Source: Acrocarpospora phusangensis
GTDB taxonomy: Bacteria; Actinomycetota; Actinomycetes; Streptosporangiales; Streptosporangiaceae
DNA length: 64,000 nt
Direction: 5' to 3'
Assembly (NCBI RefSeq): GCF_016862995.1
Contig: NZ_BOOA01000034.1
Coordinates: 28,370 to 92,369 of the forward strand
Part shown: positions 51,896 to 62,491 of the stretch, one piece after another
Position numbering within the stretch: the first letter of the stretch is position 1
How the letters are laid out: each line of letters begins with the position of its first letter
Notes under the pieces: generated by a model
Told to the model about the DNA's origin: nothing
Databases searched by the model: none
Seen by the model: only the letters and a program-made list of their open reading frames with translations
Translations under genes and position numbers: made by a program

Positions 51896-53071
51896 CTAGC
51901 GGGCGCTGACGCCGGGGCGGTACTTGGGGAGGCGGAGGGTGACCTTGGTGCCGGCGCCCTCGCCGGTTTCGACGACGAGGCCGTACTCGTCGCCGTAGAC
52001 CTGGCGGAGGCGTTCGTCGACGTTGGCGAGGCCGACGCCGGTGGCGCGGTCCTCACCGGACAGGACGCGGCGCAGGCGTTCCGGGTCCATGCCGATGCCG
52101 TCGTCCTCGACGGTGATGCCGCATTCGGCGCCGGAGTCCTCGGCGATGATCGTGATCCGGCCGACGCCGGGCTTGCTCTCCAGGCCGTGGCGTACGGCGT
52201 TCTCCACCAGGGGCTGGAGGCAGAGGAAGGGCACGGCGACGGCGAGCACCTCGGGGGCGATGCGGAGGGTGACGCGGAGCTGGTCGCCGAAGCGGGCGCG
52301 TTCGAGGGTGAGGTAGCGGTCGATGGAGTGGAGCTCCTCGGACAGCGTCGTGAAGTCGCCGTGCCGCCGGAAGGAGTACCGGGTGAAGTCGGCGAAGTCG
52401 ATGAGCAGCTCGCGGGCGCGTTCCGGGTCGGTACGGACGAACGACGCGATCGTGGTGAGCGAGTTGTAGATGAAGTGGGGGGAGATCTGCGCGCGCAGGG
52501 CGCGGACCTCGGCCTCCATGAGCATCGTGCGGGAGCGGTCGAGCTCGGCCAGTTCGAGCTGGGAGTCCACCCAGCGGGCGACCTCCTGGACGGCGCGGAC
52601 GAGCCCGGCGGAGGCGTGGTCGCCGTACGCGGCGAGGGAGCCGACGACGCGGTCCTCGGTGGTGAGCGGGACCACGACGGCGTGCCGGATCGGGCATTCC
52701 GGCAGGTCGCAGTCGAGTTGCAGGACCTGGGTACGGCCGTCCTTGAGGGTGTCGGCGGCGTGTTCGAAGGCGTCGCGGGCGTGGTGGTCGCCGGTGCCGT
52801 CGTAGACGAGGAGCTCTTCGGCGTTGGTGACGGCGATGGCGGGGCTGCCGAGCAGCTGGCGCAGATGGCGGGAGGCTTTGAGCACGCCGGCCTGGCTGAG
52901 CCCGGCGCGCAGCAGCGGGGCGGCCAGGGACGCGGTGTGCAGGGTTTCGAAGGTGGCGCGTTCGGCGGGGCCGCTGCCCAGTTCGCGGCGTCCGCGCAGG
53001 ATGCGCCAGAGCACGATGGCGGGGACGCCGACCAGCGCGACCAGGACGAGCACCGCTACCAGGGGTTCCAC
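51896..53071 (-). CDS. LytS-type sensor histidine kinase
   Basis: A 391-aa kinase with one N-terminal helix (about 5-24), a GAF-like domain (about 45-175) containing DCDLPECPIRHAVVVPL, then the His_kinase family domain: ISPHFIYNSL with phosphoacceptor His199 and the ATPase N-box PLVENAVRHGLE and G-box DDGIGM. It lacks the multi-helix 5TM-LYT sensor of classic LytS, so sensing is probably cytoplasmic. The GTG is leaderless (TAGGCT 7 nt upstream). It heads the operon kinase, regulator, small subunit, symporter. Confidence 0.9.
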   Translation of the reverse strand: MEPLVAVLVLVALVGVPAIVLWRILRGRRELGSGPAERATFETLHTASLAAPLLRAGLSQAGVLKASRHLRQLLGSPAIAVTNAEELLVYDGTGDHHARDAFEHAADTLKDGRTQVLQLDCDLPECPIRHAVVVPLTTEDRVVGSLAAYGDHASAGLVRAVQEVARWVDSQLELAELDRSRTMLMEAEVRALRAQISPHFIYNSLTTIASFVRTDPERARELLIDFADFTRYSFRRHGDFTTLSEELHSIDRYLTLERARFGDQLRVTLRIAPEVLAVAVPFLCLQPLVENAVRHGLESKPGVGRITIIAEDSGAECGITVEDDGIGMDPERLRRVLSGEDRATGVGLANVDERLRQVYGDEYGLVVETGEGAGTKVTLRLPKYRPGVSAR

Positions 53072-53078
53072 GTCGCGG

Positions 53079-53084
53079 AGCCTA
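53079..53084 (-). promoter_or_regulatory. -10 box (TAGGCT), leaderless start of the LytS-type kinase
   Basis: TAGGCT on the minus strand, 7 nt before the GTG at 53071. Confidence 0.5.
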
Positions 53085-53217
53085 CTCGCGATCCGGATAT
53101 TTCCGATACGCGCGAAAGGCACGCCTACCGGCGAAGGCACGGCGGCTTGCCGCCCGTACAAAGCGGAAATGCACGTCGCCGCCCGCCGGTGGGCGGACGG
53201 CGACGTGGTCCCGGGCC

Positions 53218-53250
53218 GGCGGCCGTCGGCGTCGTGCGCCGTCGGCCGCC
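53218..53250. terminator. Terminator after dctA
   Basis: GGCGGCCG-T-CGGCG pairs with CGCCG-T-CGGCCGCC (one T-T mismatch, 5-nt loop), 18 bp past the dctA stop. Confidence 0.75.
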
Positions 53251-53268
53251 CGCGCGGTCAGGTTCCGC

Positions 53269-54615
53269 TCAGACCGTTTGGGGAGCGGGAACCGGCTCAG
53301 GGGTGTGCTCGTCCAGGAGCGTCGTCTCGTCGAACGGATCGCGGCCGGAGAGCACCTCGGCGGCGCGTTCCCGGTCGAACTCGCCGGTCCAGCTGCCGAT
53401 CAGCACGGTGGCCACCGCGTTGCCCGCGAAGTTGGTCAGCGCGCGGGCCTCCGACATGAAGCGGTCGATGCCGACGATGAGGCCGACGCCGTCCACCAGT
53501 TCGGGGCGGTGCGACTGCAGGCCGCTGGCGAGGGTGGCCAGGCCGGCGCCGGTCACGCCGGCCGCGCCCTTCGAGGCGATCATCATGAAGACCAGCAGGG
53601 ACAGCTGCTCGCCCAGCGAGAGGGGCGCGCCGGTCGCGCTGGCCACGAACAGCGTGGCCATGGTCAGGTAGATCGCGGTGCCGTCCAGGTTGAAGGAGTA
53701 GCCGGTCGGGACGGTGATGCCGACGACCGGGCGGCTGACGCCCAGGTGCTCCATCTTGGCGATCAGCCGGGGCAGGGCCGACTCGGACGAGGACGTGGAC
53801 AGGATCAGCAGGAACTCGCGGCGCAGGTAGCCGAGCAGGGAGAGCACGTTGATCCGGGCCACCAGGTGCAGCAGCGGGCCCAGGACCACGAAGACGAACA
53901 GCAGGCAGGTCGCGTAGAAGCTGAGCATGATGACGCCGAGGCTGGTGAGGGCGTCCACGCCGGTCGCGCCGACCACGGCCGCCATCGCGCCGAACGCGCC
54001 CACCGGGGCGGCCCACATGATCATGGCGAGGATGCGGAAGACGAGGCGCTGGATGTGCCCGATGCCGGCCAGGATCGGCGCGGCCCGCTCCCCCATGGCC
54101 TGGAGCGCGAACCCGGCGAGCAGGGCGACCAGCAGGGTCTGCAGGACCGAGCCCTCGGTGAACGCCGACACGAGGGTGGTCGGGATGATGCCGAGCAGGA
54201 ACGCCGTGGTGTCGCCCTCGCTGCCCTTGGCGGCCTCGTCGGCGGCGGCCTGGCGGAGTTCGTCGGTCAGCTGGAGCCCGTGGCCGGGGTCCACGAGGTT
54301 GCCGACGATCAGGCCGATGGCGAGCGCGACGGTGGACATGGCCAGGAAGTAGCCGAGCGCCAGACCGCCGACCTTGCCGACCTTGGCGGCCTTGGCGACC
54401 GAGCCGACCCCGAGCACGATGGTGCAGAAGATGATCGGGCTGATCATCATCTTGATCAGCGCCACGAACGCGGTGCCCACGGGTTTCAGCTGTTTGCCCA
54501 GCTCGGGGGCGATGAACCCGACCGCGATGCCGGCGAGTACCGCGATAATGACGGCAAGGTACAGGTAGCGGGTGGGGTCACGCCGCTCGGTGTGCGGGAT
54601 GTCCGGCGCGGACAT
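53269..54615 (-). CDS. dctA: C4-dicarboxylate/proton symporter (DAACS family)
   Basis: A 448-aa membrane carrier. Family signatures are clear: LIKMMISPIIFCTIVLG, the STSSSESALPRL re-entrant loop, PTGYSFNLDGTAIYLTMA and GIDRFMSEARALTNFAGNAVATV. It imports succinate, fumarate and malate with protons or sodium. The start at 54615 has GGGAGCG about 8 nt upstream. It is divergent from a CitA/DcuS-type kinase gene, which with its regulator should control it; a Crp-like palindrome lies in the shared promoter. Confidence 0.93.
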   Translation of the reverse strand: MSAPDIPHTERRDPTRYLYLAVIIAVLAGIAVGFIAPELGKQLKPVGTAFVALIKMMISPIIFCTIVLGVGSVAKAAKVGKVGGLALGYFLAMSTVALAIGLIVGNLVDPGHGLQLTDELRQAAADEAAKGSEGDTTAFLLGIIPTTLVSAFTEGSVLQTLLVALLAGFALQAMGERAAPILAGIGHIQRLVFRILAMIMWAAPVGAFGAMAAVVGATGVDALTSLGVIMLSFYATCLLFVFVVLGPLLHLVARINVLSLLGYLRREFLLILSTSSSESALPRLIAKMEHLGVSRPVVGITVPTGYSFNLDGTAIYLTMATLFVASATGAPLSLGEQLSLLVFMMIASKGAAGVTGAGLATLASGLQSHRPELVDGVGLIVGIDRFMSEARALTNFAGNAVATVLIGSWTGEFDRERAAEVLSGRDPFDETTLLDEHTPEPVPAPQTV

Positions 54616-54672
54616 GGCGGTCACGCTCCCTTGTGAGGGATGGGGGATGTCGCAGTGACTATGTGCCGGGGC

Positions 54673-54688
54673 GGTGACCTGGGTCACC
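54673..54688. promoter_or_regulatory. Crp-like palindrome in the dctA/kinase divergent promoter
   Basis: GGTGACCTGGGTCACC, an exact fit to GTG-N6-GNCAC, between dctA (58 bp) and the kinase gene (52 bp). It could equally be the site of the local response regulator. Confidence 0.55.
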
Positions 54689-54739
54689 ATTGCGTACATT
54701 TCGTTCATCACCGAAGTGACGGAGAGGAAGTGAGAGCGC

Positions 54740-56311
54740 ATGCGGCGGTGGAGCCTGGCGAGGCAGATGCTCGCGCTTCAGATCGTCGTCGTGGTGGTGA
54801 CGGTGGCCGCCGGCACGGCGATGGCGTTCTTCCAGGCGCGGGATCTGGTCGCGGCGGACGCAACCGGGGTGACCAGGGCGGTCGCGCTGAGCGTGGCCGG
54901 GTCTCCGTCGGTGCTGGCCGCGCTCGACTCCGCCGATCCGGTGGCCACGCTCCAGCCGTACGCGGAGAAGGTCAGGGCCAACACCAAGGTCGACTTCATC
55001 ACGATCATGAGCCCGGACGGCATGCGGTACACCCATCCCCGGCCGGGCGAGATCGGCAAACGCTACCTGGGGACCATCGCGCCCGCGCTCGCCGGGCGCA
55101 CGGAGAGCGAGACCTACACCGGCACGCTCGGTCCCTCCATCCGGACCATCACGCCCGTGCAGGACAGCACGGGCCGGGTACGCGCCCTGGTCAGCGCCGG
55201 TATCACGGTCGAGAAGATCAGCGGGAGGCTGCGCGACGAGGTGGGGGCGGCGGGGGTCGCGGCGCTGCTCGGGCTCGGGGCGGGCACGGCGGGCACCTCG
55301 CTCGCGGTGCGGCGGCTGCGCCGCCAGACGCACGGGCTCGGGCCGTCGGAGCTGAGCCGCATGTACGACTACCACGAGGCGATCCTGCACGCGGTCCGGG
55401 AAGGGTTGCTGCTGGTGGACGGCGCGGGCACGCTCACGCTCTGCAACGACGGCGCGCGGACGCTGCTCGGCCTGCCCGAGGACGCGGAGGGCACCCCGGT
55501 CACCGCGCTGGGACTGCCGCCGTCCCTCACCGAGCTGCTCGCCTCGGGCGCGAACCGCAGCGACGAGCTGCACCTGACCGAGGACAGGGTGCTCGTGGTC
55601 AGCACCTCCGTGGTGCGCTCCGGCGCCCGTTCCCTCGGCACCGTCGTCACTCTACGTGACCACACGGAACTCCAGGCGGTGACCGGCCAGCTGGACGCGG
55701 AACGCGGCTTCGCCGACGCGCTGCGCTCGGCGGCGCACGAGTCGGCCAACCGCCTGCACACCGTGATCACCCTGGTCGAACTGGGCAAGCCCGCGCAGGC
55801 CGTGGCGTTCGCCACCGAGGAGCTCAGGGCCGCGCAGGAGCTCACCGACCGGGTGGTGGCCACCGTGCGGGAGCCGGTGCTGGCGGCGCTGCTCCTGGGC
55901 AAGTCGGCGCAGGCGGGCGAGCGCGGCGTGGAGCTGTGCATCAGCCCGGACAGCGAACTGGGCGACGCCGGGCTGGACACGCACGACCTGGTCGCCATCC
56001 TGGGCAACCTGATCGACAACGCGGTGGACGCGGCCATGTCGGGCGCTCCGCCCGCGCGGGTGGAGGTCAGCCTGAAGGCGACCGGCGGGGTCTGCGAGAT
56101 CCGGGTGGCGGACAGCGGTCCCGGGCTCGGCCCGGACGCGCTGGAGCTGGCCTACCAGCGGGGCTGGACCACCAAGGGCAGCGGGCGCGGGCTGGGGCTC
56201 TCCCTGGTCGCCCAGGCCGTACGGCGGCTGGGCGGCACGATCGAGGTGACCGAGGGCGCGGGCGCCGTCTTCACCGTACGGCTGCCGCTGCCCGAGGAGG
56301 CACGGGCATGA
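54740..56311 (+). CDS. CitA/DcuS-type sensor histidine kinase
   Basis: A 523-aa membrane kinase: helix 1 (about 9-30), extracytoplasmic PDC/Cache domain (about 35-155) with the carboxylate-binding signature THPRPGEIGK, helix 2 (about 168-188), PAS domain (about 205-300) and a kinase core with phosphoacceptor His333 (SAAHESANRLH), N-box LIDNAVDAA and G-boxes DSGPGLG and GRGLGLSL. This layout senses citrate or C4-dicarboxylates. It is divergent from dctA and overlaps its regulator gene (ATGA). Confidence 0.93.
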   Translation: MRRWSLARQMLALQIVVVVVTVAAGTAMAFFQARDLVAADATGVTRAVALSVAGSPSVLAALDSADPVATLQPYAEKVRANTKVDFITIMSPDGMRYTHPRPGEIGKRYLGTIAPALAGRTESETYTGTLGPSIRTITPVQDSTGRVRALVSAGITVEKISGRLRDEVGAAGVAALLGLGAGTAGTSLAVRRLRRQTHGLGPSELSRMYDYHEAILHAVREGLLLVDGAGTLTLCNDGARTLLGLPEDAEGTPVTALGLPPSLTELLASGANRSDELHLTEDRVLVVSTSVVRSGARSLGTVVTLRDHTELQAVTGQLDAERGFADALRSAAHESANRLHTVITLVELGKPAQAVAFATEELRAAQELTDRVVATVREPVLAALLLGKSAQAGERGVELCISPDSELGDAGLDTHDLVAILGNLIDNAVDAAMSGAPPARVEVSLKATGGVCEIRVADSGPGLGPDALELAYQRGWTTKGSGRGLGLSLVAQAVRRLGGTIEVTEGAGAVFTVRLPLPEEARA

Positions 56312-56988
56312 TCTCCGTGCTGGTCGTGGAGGACGAGGAGATCACGGCGGAGGCCAACCGCGTCTACGTGGAGCGGGTGCCCGGGTTCCAGGTCGCCGGG
56401 GTGGTGCGCTCGGGCGGGGAGGCGCTGCGGTTCCTGCGGCGGCAGTCCGTGGACCTGATCCTGCTCGATCTCTACCTGCCCGACCTGCACGGTCTCGAGG
56501 TGTGCCGGGCGATCCGGGGCGCGGGCATCCTCTGCGACGTCATGGTGATCACCTCGGCCCGGGACCTGTCGGTGGTGCGCTCGGCGGTGTCGGTGGGCGT
56601 GACCCAGTACCTGCTCAAGCCGTTCACGTTCGCCGCCCTCGCCGACAAGCTCCGGCAGTACGCGCGGTTCCGCTCCTCCGTGGACGCCTCGGGCACGGCC
56701 AGCGGCCAGGGCGAGGTGGACGACGCGTTCGCCGCGCTGCGCGGTCCCGCCCGCTCCCACCTGCCGAAGGGCCTGACCCAGCCGACCCTGGAGGCGGTGG
56801 TGGCCGAGCTCAGGACGGCCGCGGAGGGCCTGTCGGCCCAGTCGGTCGCCACCTCGCTGGGCGTGTCCCGGGTGACCGCCCGGCGCTACCTGGAGCACCT
56901 GACCGAGACCGGCATCGCCGGCCGCGTCCCCCAGTACGGGGGCCTCGGGCGTCCAGAACTGCTCTACCGCCTCAGTTCGGGCGGCTAG
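56308..56988 (+). CDS. CitB/DcuR-type response regulator
   Basis: A 226-aa regulator with a receiver domain (VVEDEE, Asp54 in LLDLYLP, Lys in YLLKPFTF) and a C-terminal helix-turn-helix of the CitB/DctR class (SAQSVATSLGVSRVTARRYLEHL). It should activate dctA in response to extracellular dicarboxylate. It overlaps the kinase gene by ATGA. The stop shares a CTAG tetranucleotide with the convergent HIT gene stop. Confidence 0.92.
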   Translation: MISVLVVEDEEITAEANRVYVERVPGFQVAGVVRSGGEALRFLRRQSVDLILLDLYLPDLHGLEVCRAIRGAGILCDVMVITSARDLSVVRSAVSVGVTQYLLKPFTFAALADKLRQYARFRSSVDASGTASGQGEVDDAFAALRGPARSHLPKGLTQPTLEAVVAELRTAAEGLSAQSVATSLGVSRVTARRYLEHLTETGIAGRVPQYGGLGRPELLYRLSSGG

Positions 56989-57395
56989 AGGCAGGCGCGG
57001 ATCTTCTCCGCGTACGCCTCGATCTCGGTGTCGTCCGCGTATTTCGTCCGGGGCCAGAAGAATCCGCGCAGGCCGTCCTTCGGGTTGCGGGGGACGATGT
57101 GCACGTGCAGGTGGGGGACGCTCTGGCTGATCCGGTTGTTCATGGCGACGAAGGAGCCGCGCGCGGCCAGGCCCGACTCCACCGCGGCGGTGAGGGTCTG
57201 GACCCGGAGGAAGAACGGGCCGACCTGGTCCGTGGGCAGGTCGGTCAGCGTCTCCACGTGTAGGCGGGGGACCACGAGGAGGTGGCCCTTGAAGACCGGG
57301 CGGGTGTCCAGGAAGGCGGCCACCGCCTCGTCCCTGAACACGATGTGTCCGGGTTTGTCGCCGTTGGCGATGGCGCAGAACAAACAATCGTCCAC
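56985..57395 (-). CDS. HIT family nucleotide hydrolase/transferase
   Basis: A 136-aa histidine-triad protein with CLFCAIANGDKPG (zinc-site-like CxxC at the N terminus) and the triad HLHVHIVPR. Such Hint-like proteins hydrolyse AMP-lysine or adenosine phosphoramidates. The GTG is leaderless, with -10 box TAAGGT 6 nt upstream. Confidence 0.92.
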   Translation of the reverse strand: MDDCLFCAIANGDKPGHIVFRDEAVAAFLDTRPVFKGHLLVVPRLHVETLTDLPTDQVGPFFLRVQTLTAAVESGLAARGSFVAMNNRISQSVPHLHVHIVPRNPKDGLRGFFWPRTKYADDTEIEAYAEKIRACL

Positions 57396-57466
57396 CCGCC
57401 GACCTTAGCCGCATCGGGCGGATGCGGCGGACGCCGCGGTGACGCCGCCGAAACCCGTCGGTAACA

Positions 57467-57481
57467 ACTGAAAGTTTCAGT
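57467..57481. promoter_or_regulatory. Palindrome ACTGAAA-G-TTTCAGT
   Basis: A perfect 7-bp-arm inverted repeat. Its core GAAAGTTTC resembles the CGAAACTTTCG motif reported upstream of Streptomyces xylanase genes. Confidence 0.45.
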
Positions 57482-57618
57482 GCAGGAAAAAGCCCGTCGT
57501 CTGGGGCTCAGGGTAAAAGACCAGCCCGGGCTGCGCCCCTTACGGAGAGCGAGCCCGGCGGCATGACTGTTCCACGACGTTCGATTGACATCACTCGGGC
57601 ACTCCACACAATTCTATG

Positions 57619-57632
57619 TGGGAGCGCTCCCA
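57619..57632. promoter_or_regulatory. CelR/CebR-type operator 1
   Basis: TGGGAGCGCTCCCA, an exact match to the 14-bp CelR/CebR cellulase operator of actinomycetes, 94 bp before the ATG. Confidence 0.88.
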
Positions 57633-57725
57633 TCCTAGCAAGGCCCAGTTGCACTTCGTTTCGCATCGGTCCGATTAGTTTTATCCGGCTCGATGCTCCC
57701 GGCGTACTTTGGAGAACCCTCACTC

Positions 57726-58544
57726 ATGCGCAAAAGAGCTCTTGGTACGGGAGCGCTCCCACGCACACCGAGGAGCGTCCTATGGGTTGCTGTGATCGCG
57801 ATGTGCACCGGCGTGCTGACCGCCCTGGCGCAGTCGCCCGCGTCGGCCGCCGTGGCCTGCGACGTCACCTACACCTCGACCGAGTGGACCTCGAGCCCCG
57901 GCCGCGGCGGATTCAACGCCGCCATCACGATCAAGAACACCGGCGACCCGATCTCCTCCTGGTCCCTGACCTTCGCCTTCCCGGCCGGCCAGCAGCTGAC
58001 ACACGGCTGGCAGGCCACCTGGGTCCAGTCCGGCACCGGGGTGACCGCCACCAGCCTGCCGTGGAACGGGAGCCTGGCGACCGGCGCGAGCACCGGCATC
58101 GGCTTCAACGGCACCTGGACCGGCAGTAACCCGAAGCCCACCGTCTTCCGGGTCAACGGGGTGACCTGCGGCGGGACACCCAGCCCCTCCCCCAGCCCGT
58201 CCCTCACGCCGGACGGGTTCGTCTCGGTGACGCCGACCGCGCTGATGGTGGCGGAGAGCACCAGCGCCACGGCCGCGGTACGGCTGTCGCTCCGCCCCAA
58301 CTCCAACGTCACGGTGGCCGTCACCAAGCGGAGCGGCGGCGACGCCGACCTGACCGCCGCGCCGGCCACACTCACCTTCACCCCCGCCAACTGGAACATC
58401 GCCCAGAACGTCACGATCTCCGCGGCCCAGGATCCCGACATCGCCAACGGCACGGCCGCGTGGACCCTGTCGGCCACCGGCGGCGGCGTCTTCTACTTCT
58501 CGGCGGGCCTGAACGTCACCGAGATCGACGACGAGTCCTCCTAG
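57726..58544 (+). CDS. Secreted CBM2 plus Calx-beta-like protein without catalytic domain
   Basis: A 272-aa exported protein. Residues 1-42 are a signal peptide ending SPASAA. Residues about 43-142 are a family 2 cellulose-binding module (VTYTSTEWTSSPGRGG, WSLTFAFPAGQ, LPWNGSLATGAS, GFNGTWTGSNP, closing Cys). A short PSPSPSPS linker leads to a Calx-beta-like module (about 158-268: VSVTPTALMVAESTSA, TFTPANWNIAQNVTI). In related proteins this module joins a CBM to a GH6 or similar cellulase; here the frame ends in EIDDESS and no hydrolase follows. It may be a non-catalytic cellulose-anchoring protein or a truncated enzyme. One CelR-type operator lies upstream and another inside codons 8-12. Confidence 0.85.
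   Translation: MRKRALGTGALPRTPRSVLWVAVIAMCTGVLTALAQSPASAAVACDVTYTSTEWTSSPGRGGFNAAITIKNTGDPISSWSLTFAFPAGQQLTHGWQATWVQSGTGVTATSLPWNGSLATGASTGIGFNGTWTGSNPKPTVFRVNGVTCGGTPSPSPSPSLTPDGFVSVTPTALMVAESTSATAAVRLSLRPNSNVTVAVTKRSGGDADLTAAPATLTFTPANWNIAQNVTISAAQDPDIANGTAAWTLSATGGGVFYFSAGLNVTEIDDESS
57748..57761. promoter_or_regulatory. CelR/CebR-type operator 2, inside the coding region
   Basis: CGGGAGCGCTCCCA differs from the consensus only in the first base. It lies within the signal-peptide codons, 116 bp after the centre spacing start of operator 1, so looping or a roadblock is possible. Confidence 0.75.
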
Positions 58545-58578
58545 CCGGGGAACGGCCCGACGGCCGGTTTCCACCCGA

Positions 58579-58609
58579 GGGCGGCGGTCCCCCGACCGGG
58601 CCGCCGCCC
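58579..58609 (+). terminator. Hairpin after the CBM2 protein gene
   Basis: GGGCGGCGG (58579-58587) pairs with CCGCCGCCC (58601-58609), with an inner GGTC/GACC step. It separates the gene from the GH9 gene, which starts 120 bp later. Confidence 0.6.
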
Positions 58610-58689
58610 CCGACCACCCTCCCGCTCCCCTCACCCCGATCGCCCCCGAGCCTGGGGGCCGGCCGAAGCCGGGGCGCGACGGCGCCTGA

Positions 58690-61107
<2,418 letters not shown>

Positions 61108-61120
61108 TCCCCCAGAGCCG

Positions 61121-61159
61121 CCCGCCTTCCCCCAGAAGGACCCCTCTGGGGGAGGCGGG
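61121..61159 (+). terminator. Terminator after the GH9 gene
   Basis: Positions 61121-61136 pair with 61145-61159 over 15 bp with one bulged T and an 8-nt loop. Confidence 0.8.
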
Positions 61160-61307
61160 CCCCGGGTCCATCCGGGCCCGGCCCCTCCCGCCGGACGCTT
61201 CGCGTTGACCCCCCGGCGGCTGTTCCCCGGTCCGGGGTGGGCGTGCCTGACCCACGTCCACCCCGGACCCTTCCTTTTTTCCAAAGCCACCCACCGCGTT
61301 TGCGGCG

Positions 61308-61313
61308 TACGAT
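61308..61313 (+). promoter_or_regulatory. -10 box (TACGAT), leaderless start of the XRE gene
   Basis: TACGAT, 7 nt before the GTG at 61321, with no Shine-Dalgarno. Confidence 0.5.
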
Positions 61314-61320
61314 CGGGTTT

Positions 61321-62100
61321 GTGGCGATCGGTCCCCTGATCAAAGACCTCCGCGAAGCCGCCGGATTATCACAAGCCGAGCTTGCTCGCCTTTGTTGCGA
61401 TATTTCCGGACGGTCTACGGTTACTCGCGAGATGGTGTCGCGCTGGGAGAACGGGAAGCGCTATCCCACGTTCTGGCTTCCGCATCTCGCCACGGCGCTG
61501 GGGGTGAATGTGAGTGTGCTGGAGTCCGGGCAATTGAAACGACGGACGTTCGTGGTATCCGCGGCCATCGGCGCGCTCGGCCCGCTGGTGCCGGCGCGCA
61601 ACCGGGACTCCGCGGTGGAGATCACCTCCTCGATCGCGGGCGGCGACGCGGGGGTGCTGGCCACCGTGCAGACCTCGCACGAGACCGACCTGCTGATCTC
61701 GCAGTTCACCGCCGGGGACGCGGGCAGCGAGCGGCTGCTGATGCGCTGGCTGGAGGAGGGACCGGCGGTGCTGCGGGTGAACGCCTGCGGCATCGTGGCC
61801 AAGACGGGACGGCCCGAGCTGGTGGACTCGGCCACCCACGCGCTCCGGCGGGACCAGGAGGTGCGCGAGCTGTACCTGAACGCGGTCGGCGACCGGGTCG
61901 GCACCAGCCCGCAGGCCCTGATCAAGGAGCTGTACAACCCGCGGGACGCCGGCGCGCGCTGGTGTTCCGCGGTGCTGCTGCGCGAGCACCCGGCCGAGGC
62001 GACCACCTCGGCGCTGCGGGCCGCGCTGCGCTCGGAGCCGGTCTCGGAGAACATCCGCACGATCGGCATGATCCTCAACGGAGTGGACCCGTGCATCTGA
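61321..62100 (+). CDS. XRE family helix-turn-helix regulator
   Basis: A 259-aa protein with an N-terminal HTH_3/XRE domain (IKDLREAAGLSQAELARL, REMVSRWENGKRYPT, about residues 5-60) and a helical C-terminal domain that starts with a hydrophobic stretch (TFVVSAAIGALGPLVPA, about 79-95). That stretch is too short and isolated for a clear membrane protein. Such proteins are multiplied in Streptosporangiales and Streptomyces, often beside small partner genes. It is leaderless and its 3' end overlaps the DUF296 gene by 10 bp. Confidence 0.85.
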   Translation: MAIGPLIKDLREAAGLSQAELARLCCDISGRSTVTREMVSRWENGKRYPTFWLPHLATALGVNVSVLESGQLKRRTFVVSAAIGALGPLVPARNRDSAVEITSSIAGGDAGVLATVQTSHETDLLISQFTAGDAGSERLLMRWLEEGPAVLRVNACGIVAKTGRPELVDSATHALRRDQEVRELYLNAVGDRVGTSPQALIKELYNPRDAGARWCSAVLLREHPAEATTSALRAALRSEPVSENIRTIGMILNGVDPCI

Positions 62101-62426
62101 TCGAAATCAAGAACGGCGAACTGGTGGAGACCCTCCGGGCCCGCCTCGCCGACCTGGGCGTCACCAATGGCGCGATCGTCTCCCTGATCGGCGGTGTCGA
62201 TTCATTCCGCATCTCCACGATGGCGTCGCACGACGCGACCAAGGACATCATCACCGACTATGACTTTCCCGCGGAGATGACCGGAACCGGGGAGATCGTG
62301 GACGGCCGTCCGCACATTCACGCGGTGATGGCGGTGGAAGGGGATCGCGGCATTTCCGGGCATCTGCACGCCGCGTCCGTGGGCACGTGGTTCGCGAATG
62401 TCTACGTGGTCCCTCTTGATACCTGA
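62091..62426 (+). CDS. PPC/DUF296 domain protein
   Basis: A 111-aa single-domain protein with the DUF296 (PCC/PPC) pattern: LIEIKNGELVETLRARLADLGV, AIVSLIGGVDSFRIS, EMTGTGEIVDGRPHIHAVMAVEG and GHLHAASVGTWFANVYV. In AT-hook proteins this domain trimerises. The bacterial stand-alone forms bind metal through the conserved His residues. The GTG start has GGAG 6 nt upstream and overlaps the XRE gene by 10 bp, so the two are translationally linked. Confidence 0.85.
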   Translation: MHLIEIKNGELVETLRARLADLGVTNGAIVSLIGGVDSFRISTMASHDATKDIITDYDFPAEMTGTGEIVDGRPHIHAVMAVEGDRGISGHLHAASVGTWFANVYVVPLDT

Positions 62427-62491
62427 ACGTCCTTGACTGGCCACCCGCGCGGGCTACCCCTGAATCTGACTTAATCCCTTTTTCTAGGGAC

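Larger units (their letters stand above)
57396..57725. other. Regulatory interval upstream of the cellulose-binding protein
   Basis: No coding sequence. It holds the leaderless HIT promoter (TAAGGT at 57402-57407, minus strand), a 15-bp palindrome (57467-57481), a perfect CelR/CebR box (57619-57632) and the ribosome site GGAG (57711-57714), 11 nt before the ATG. Confidence 0.7.
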
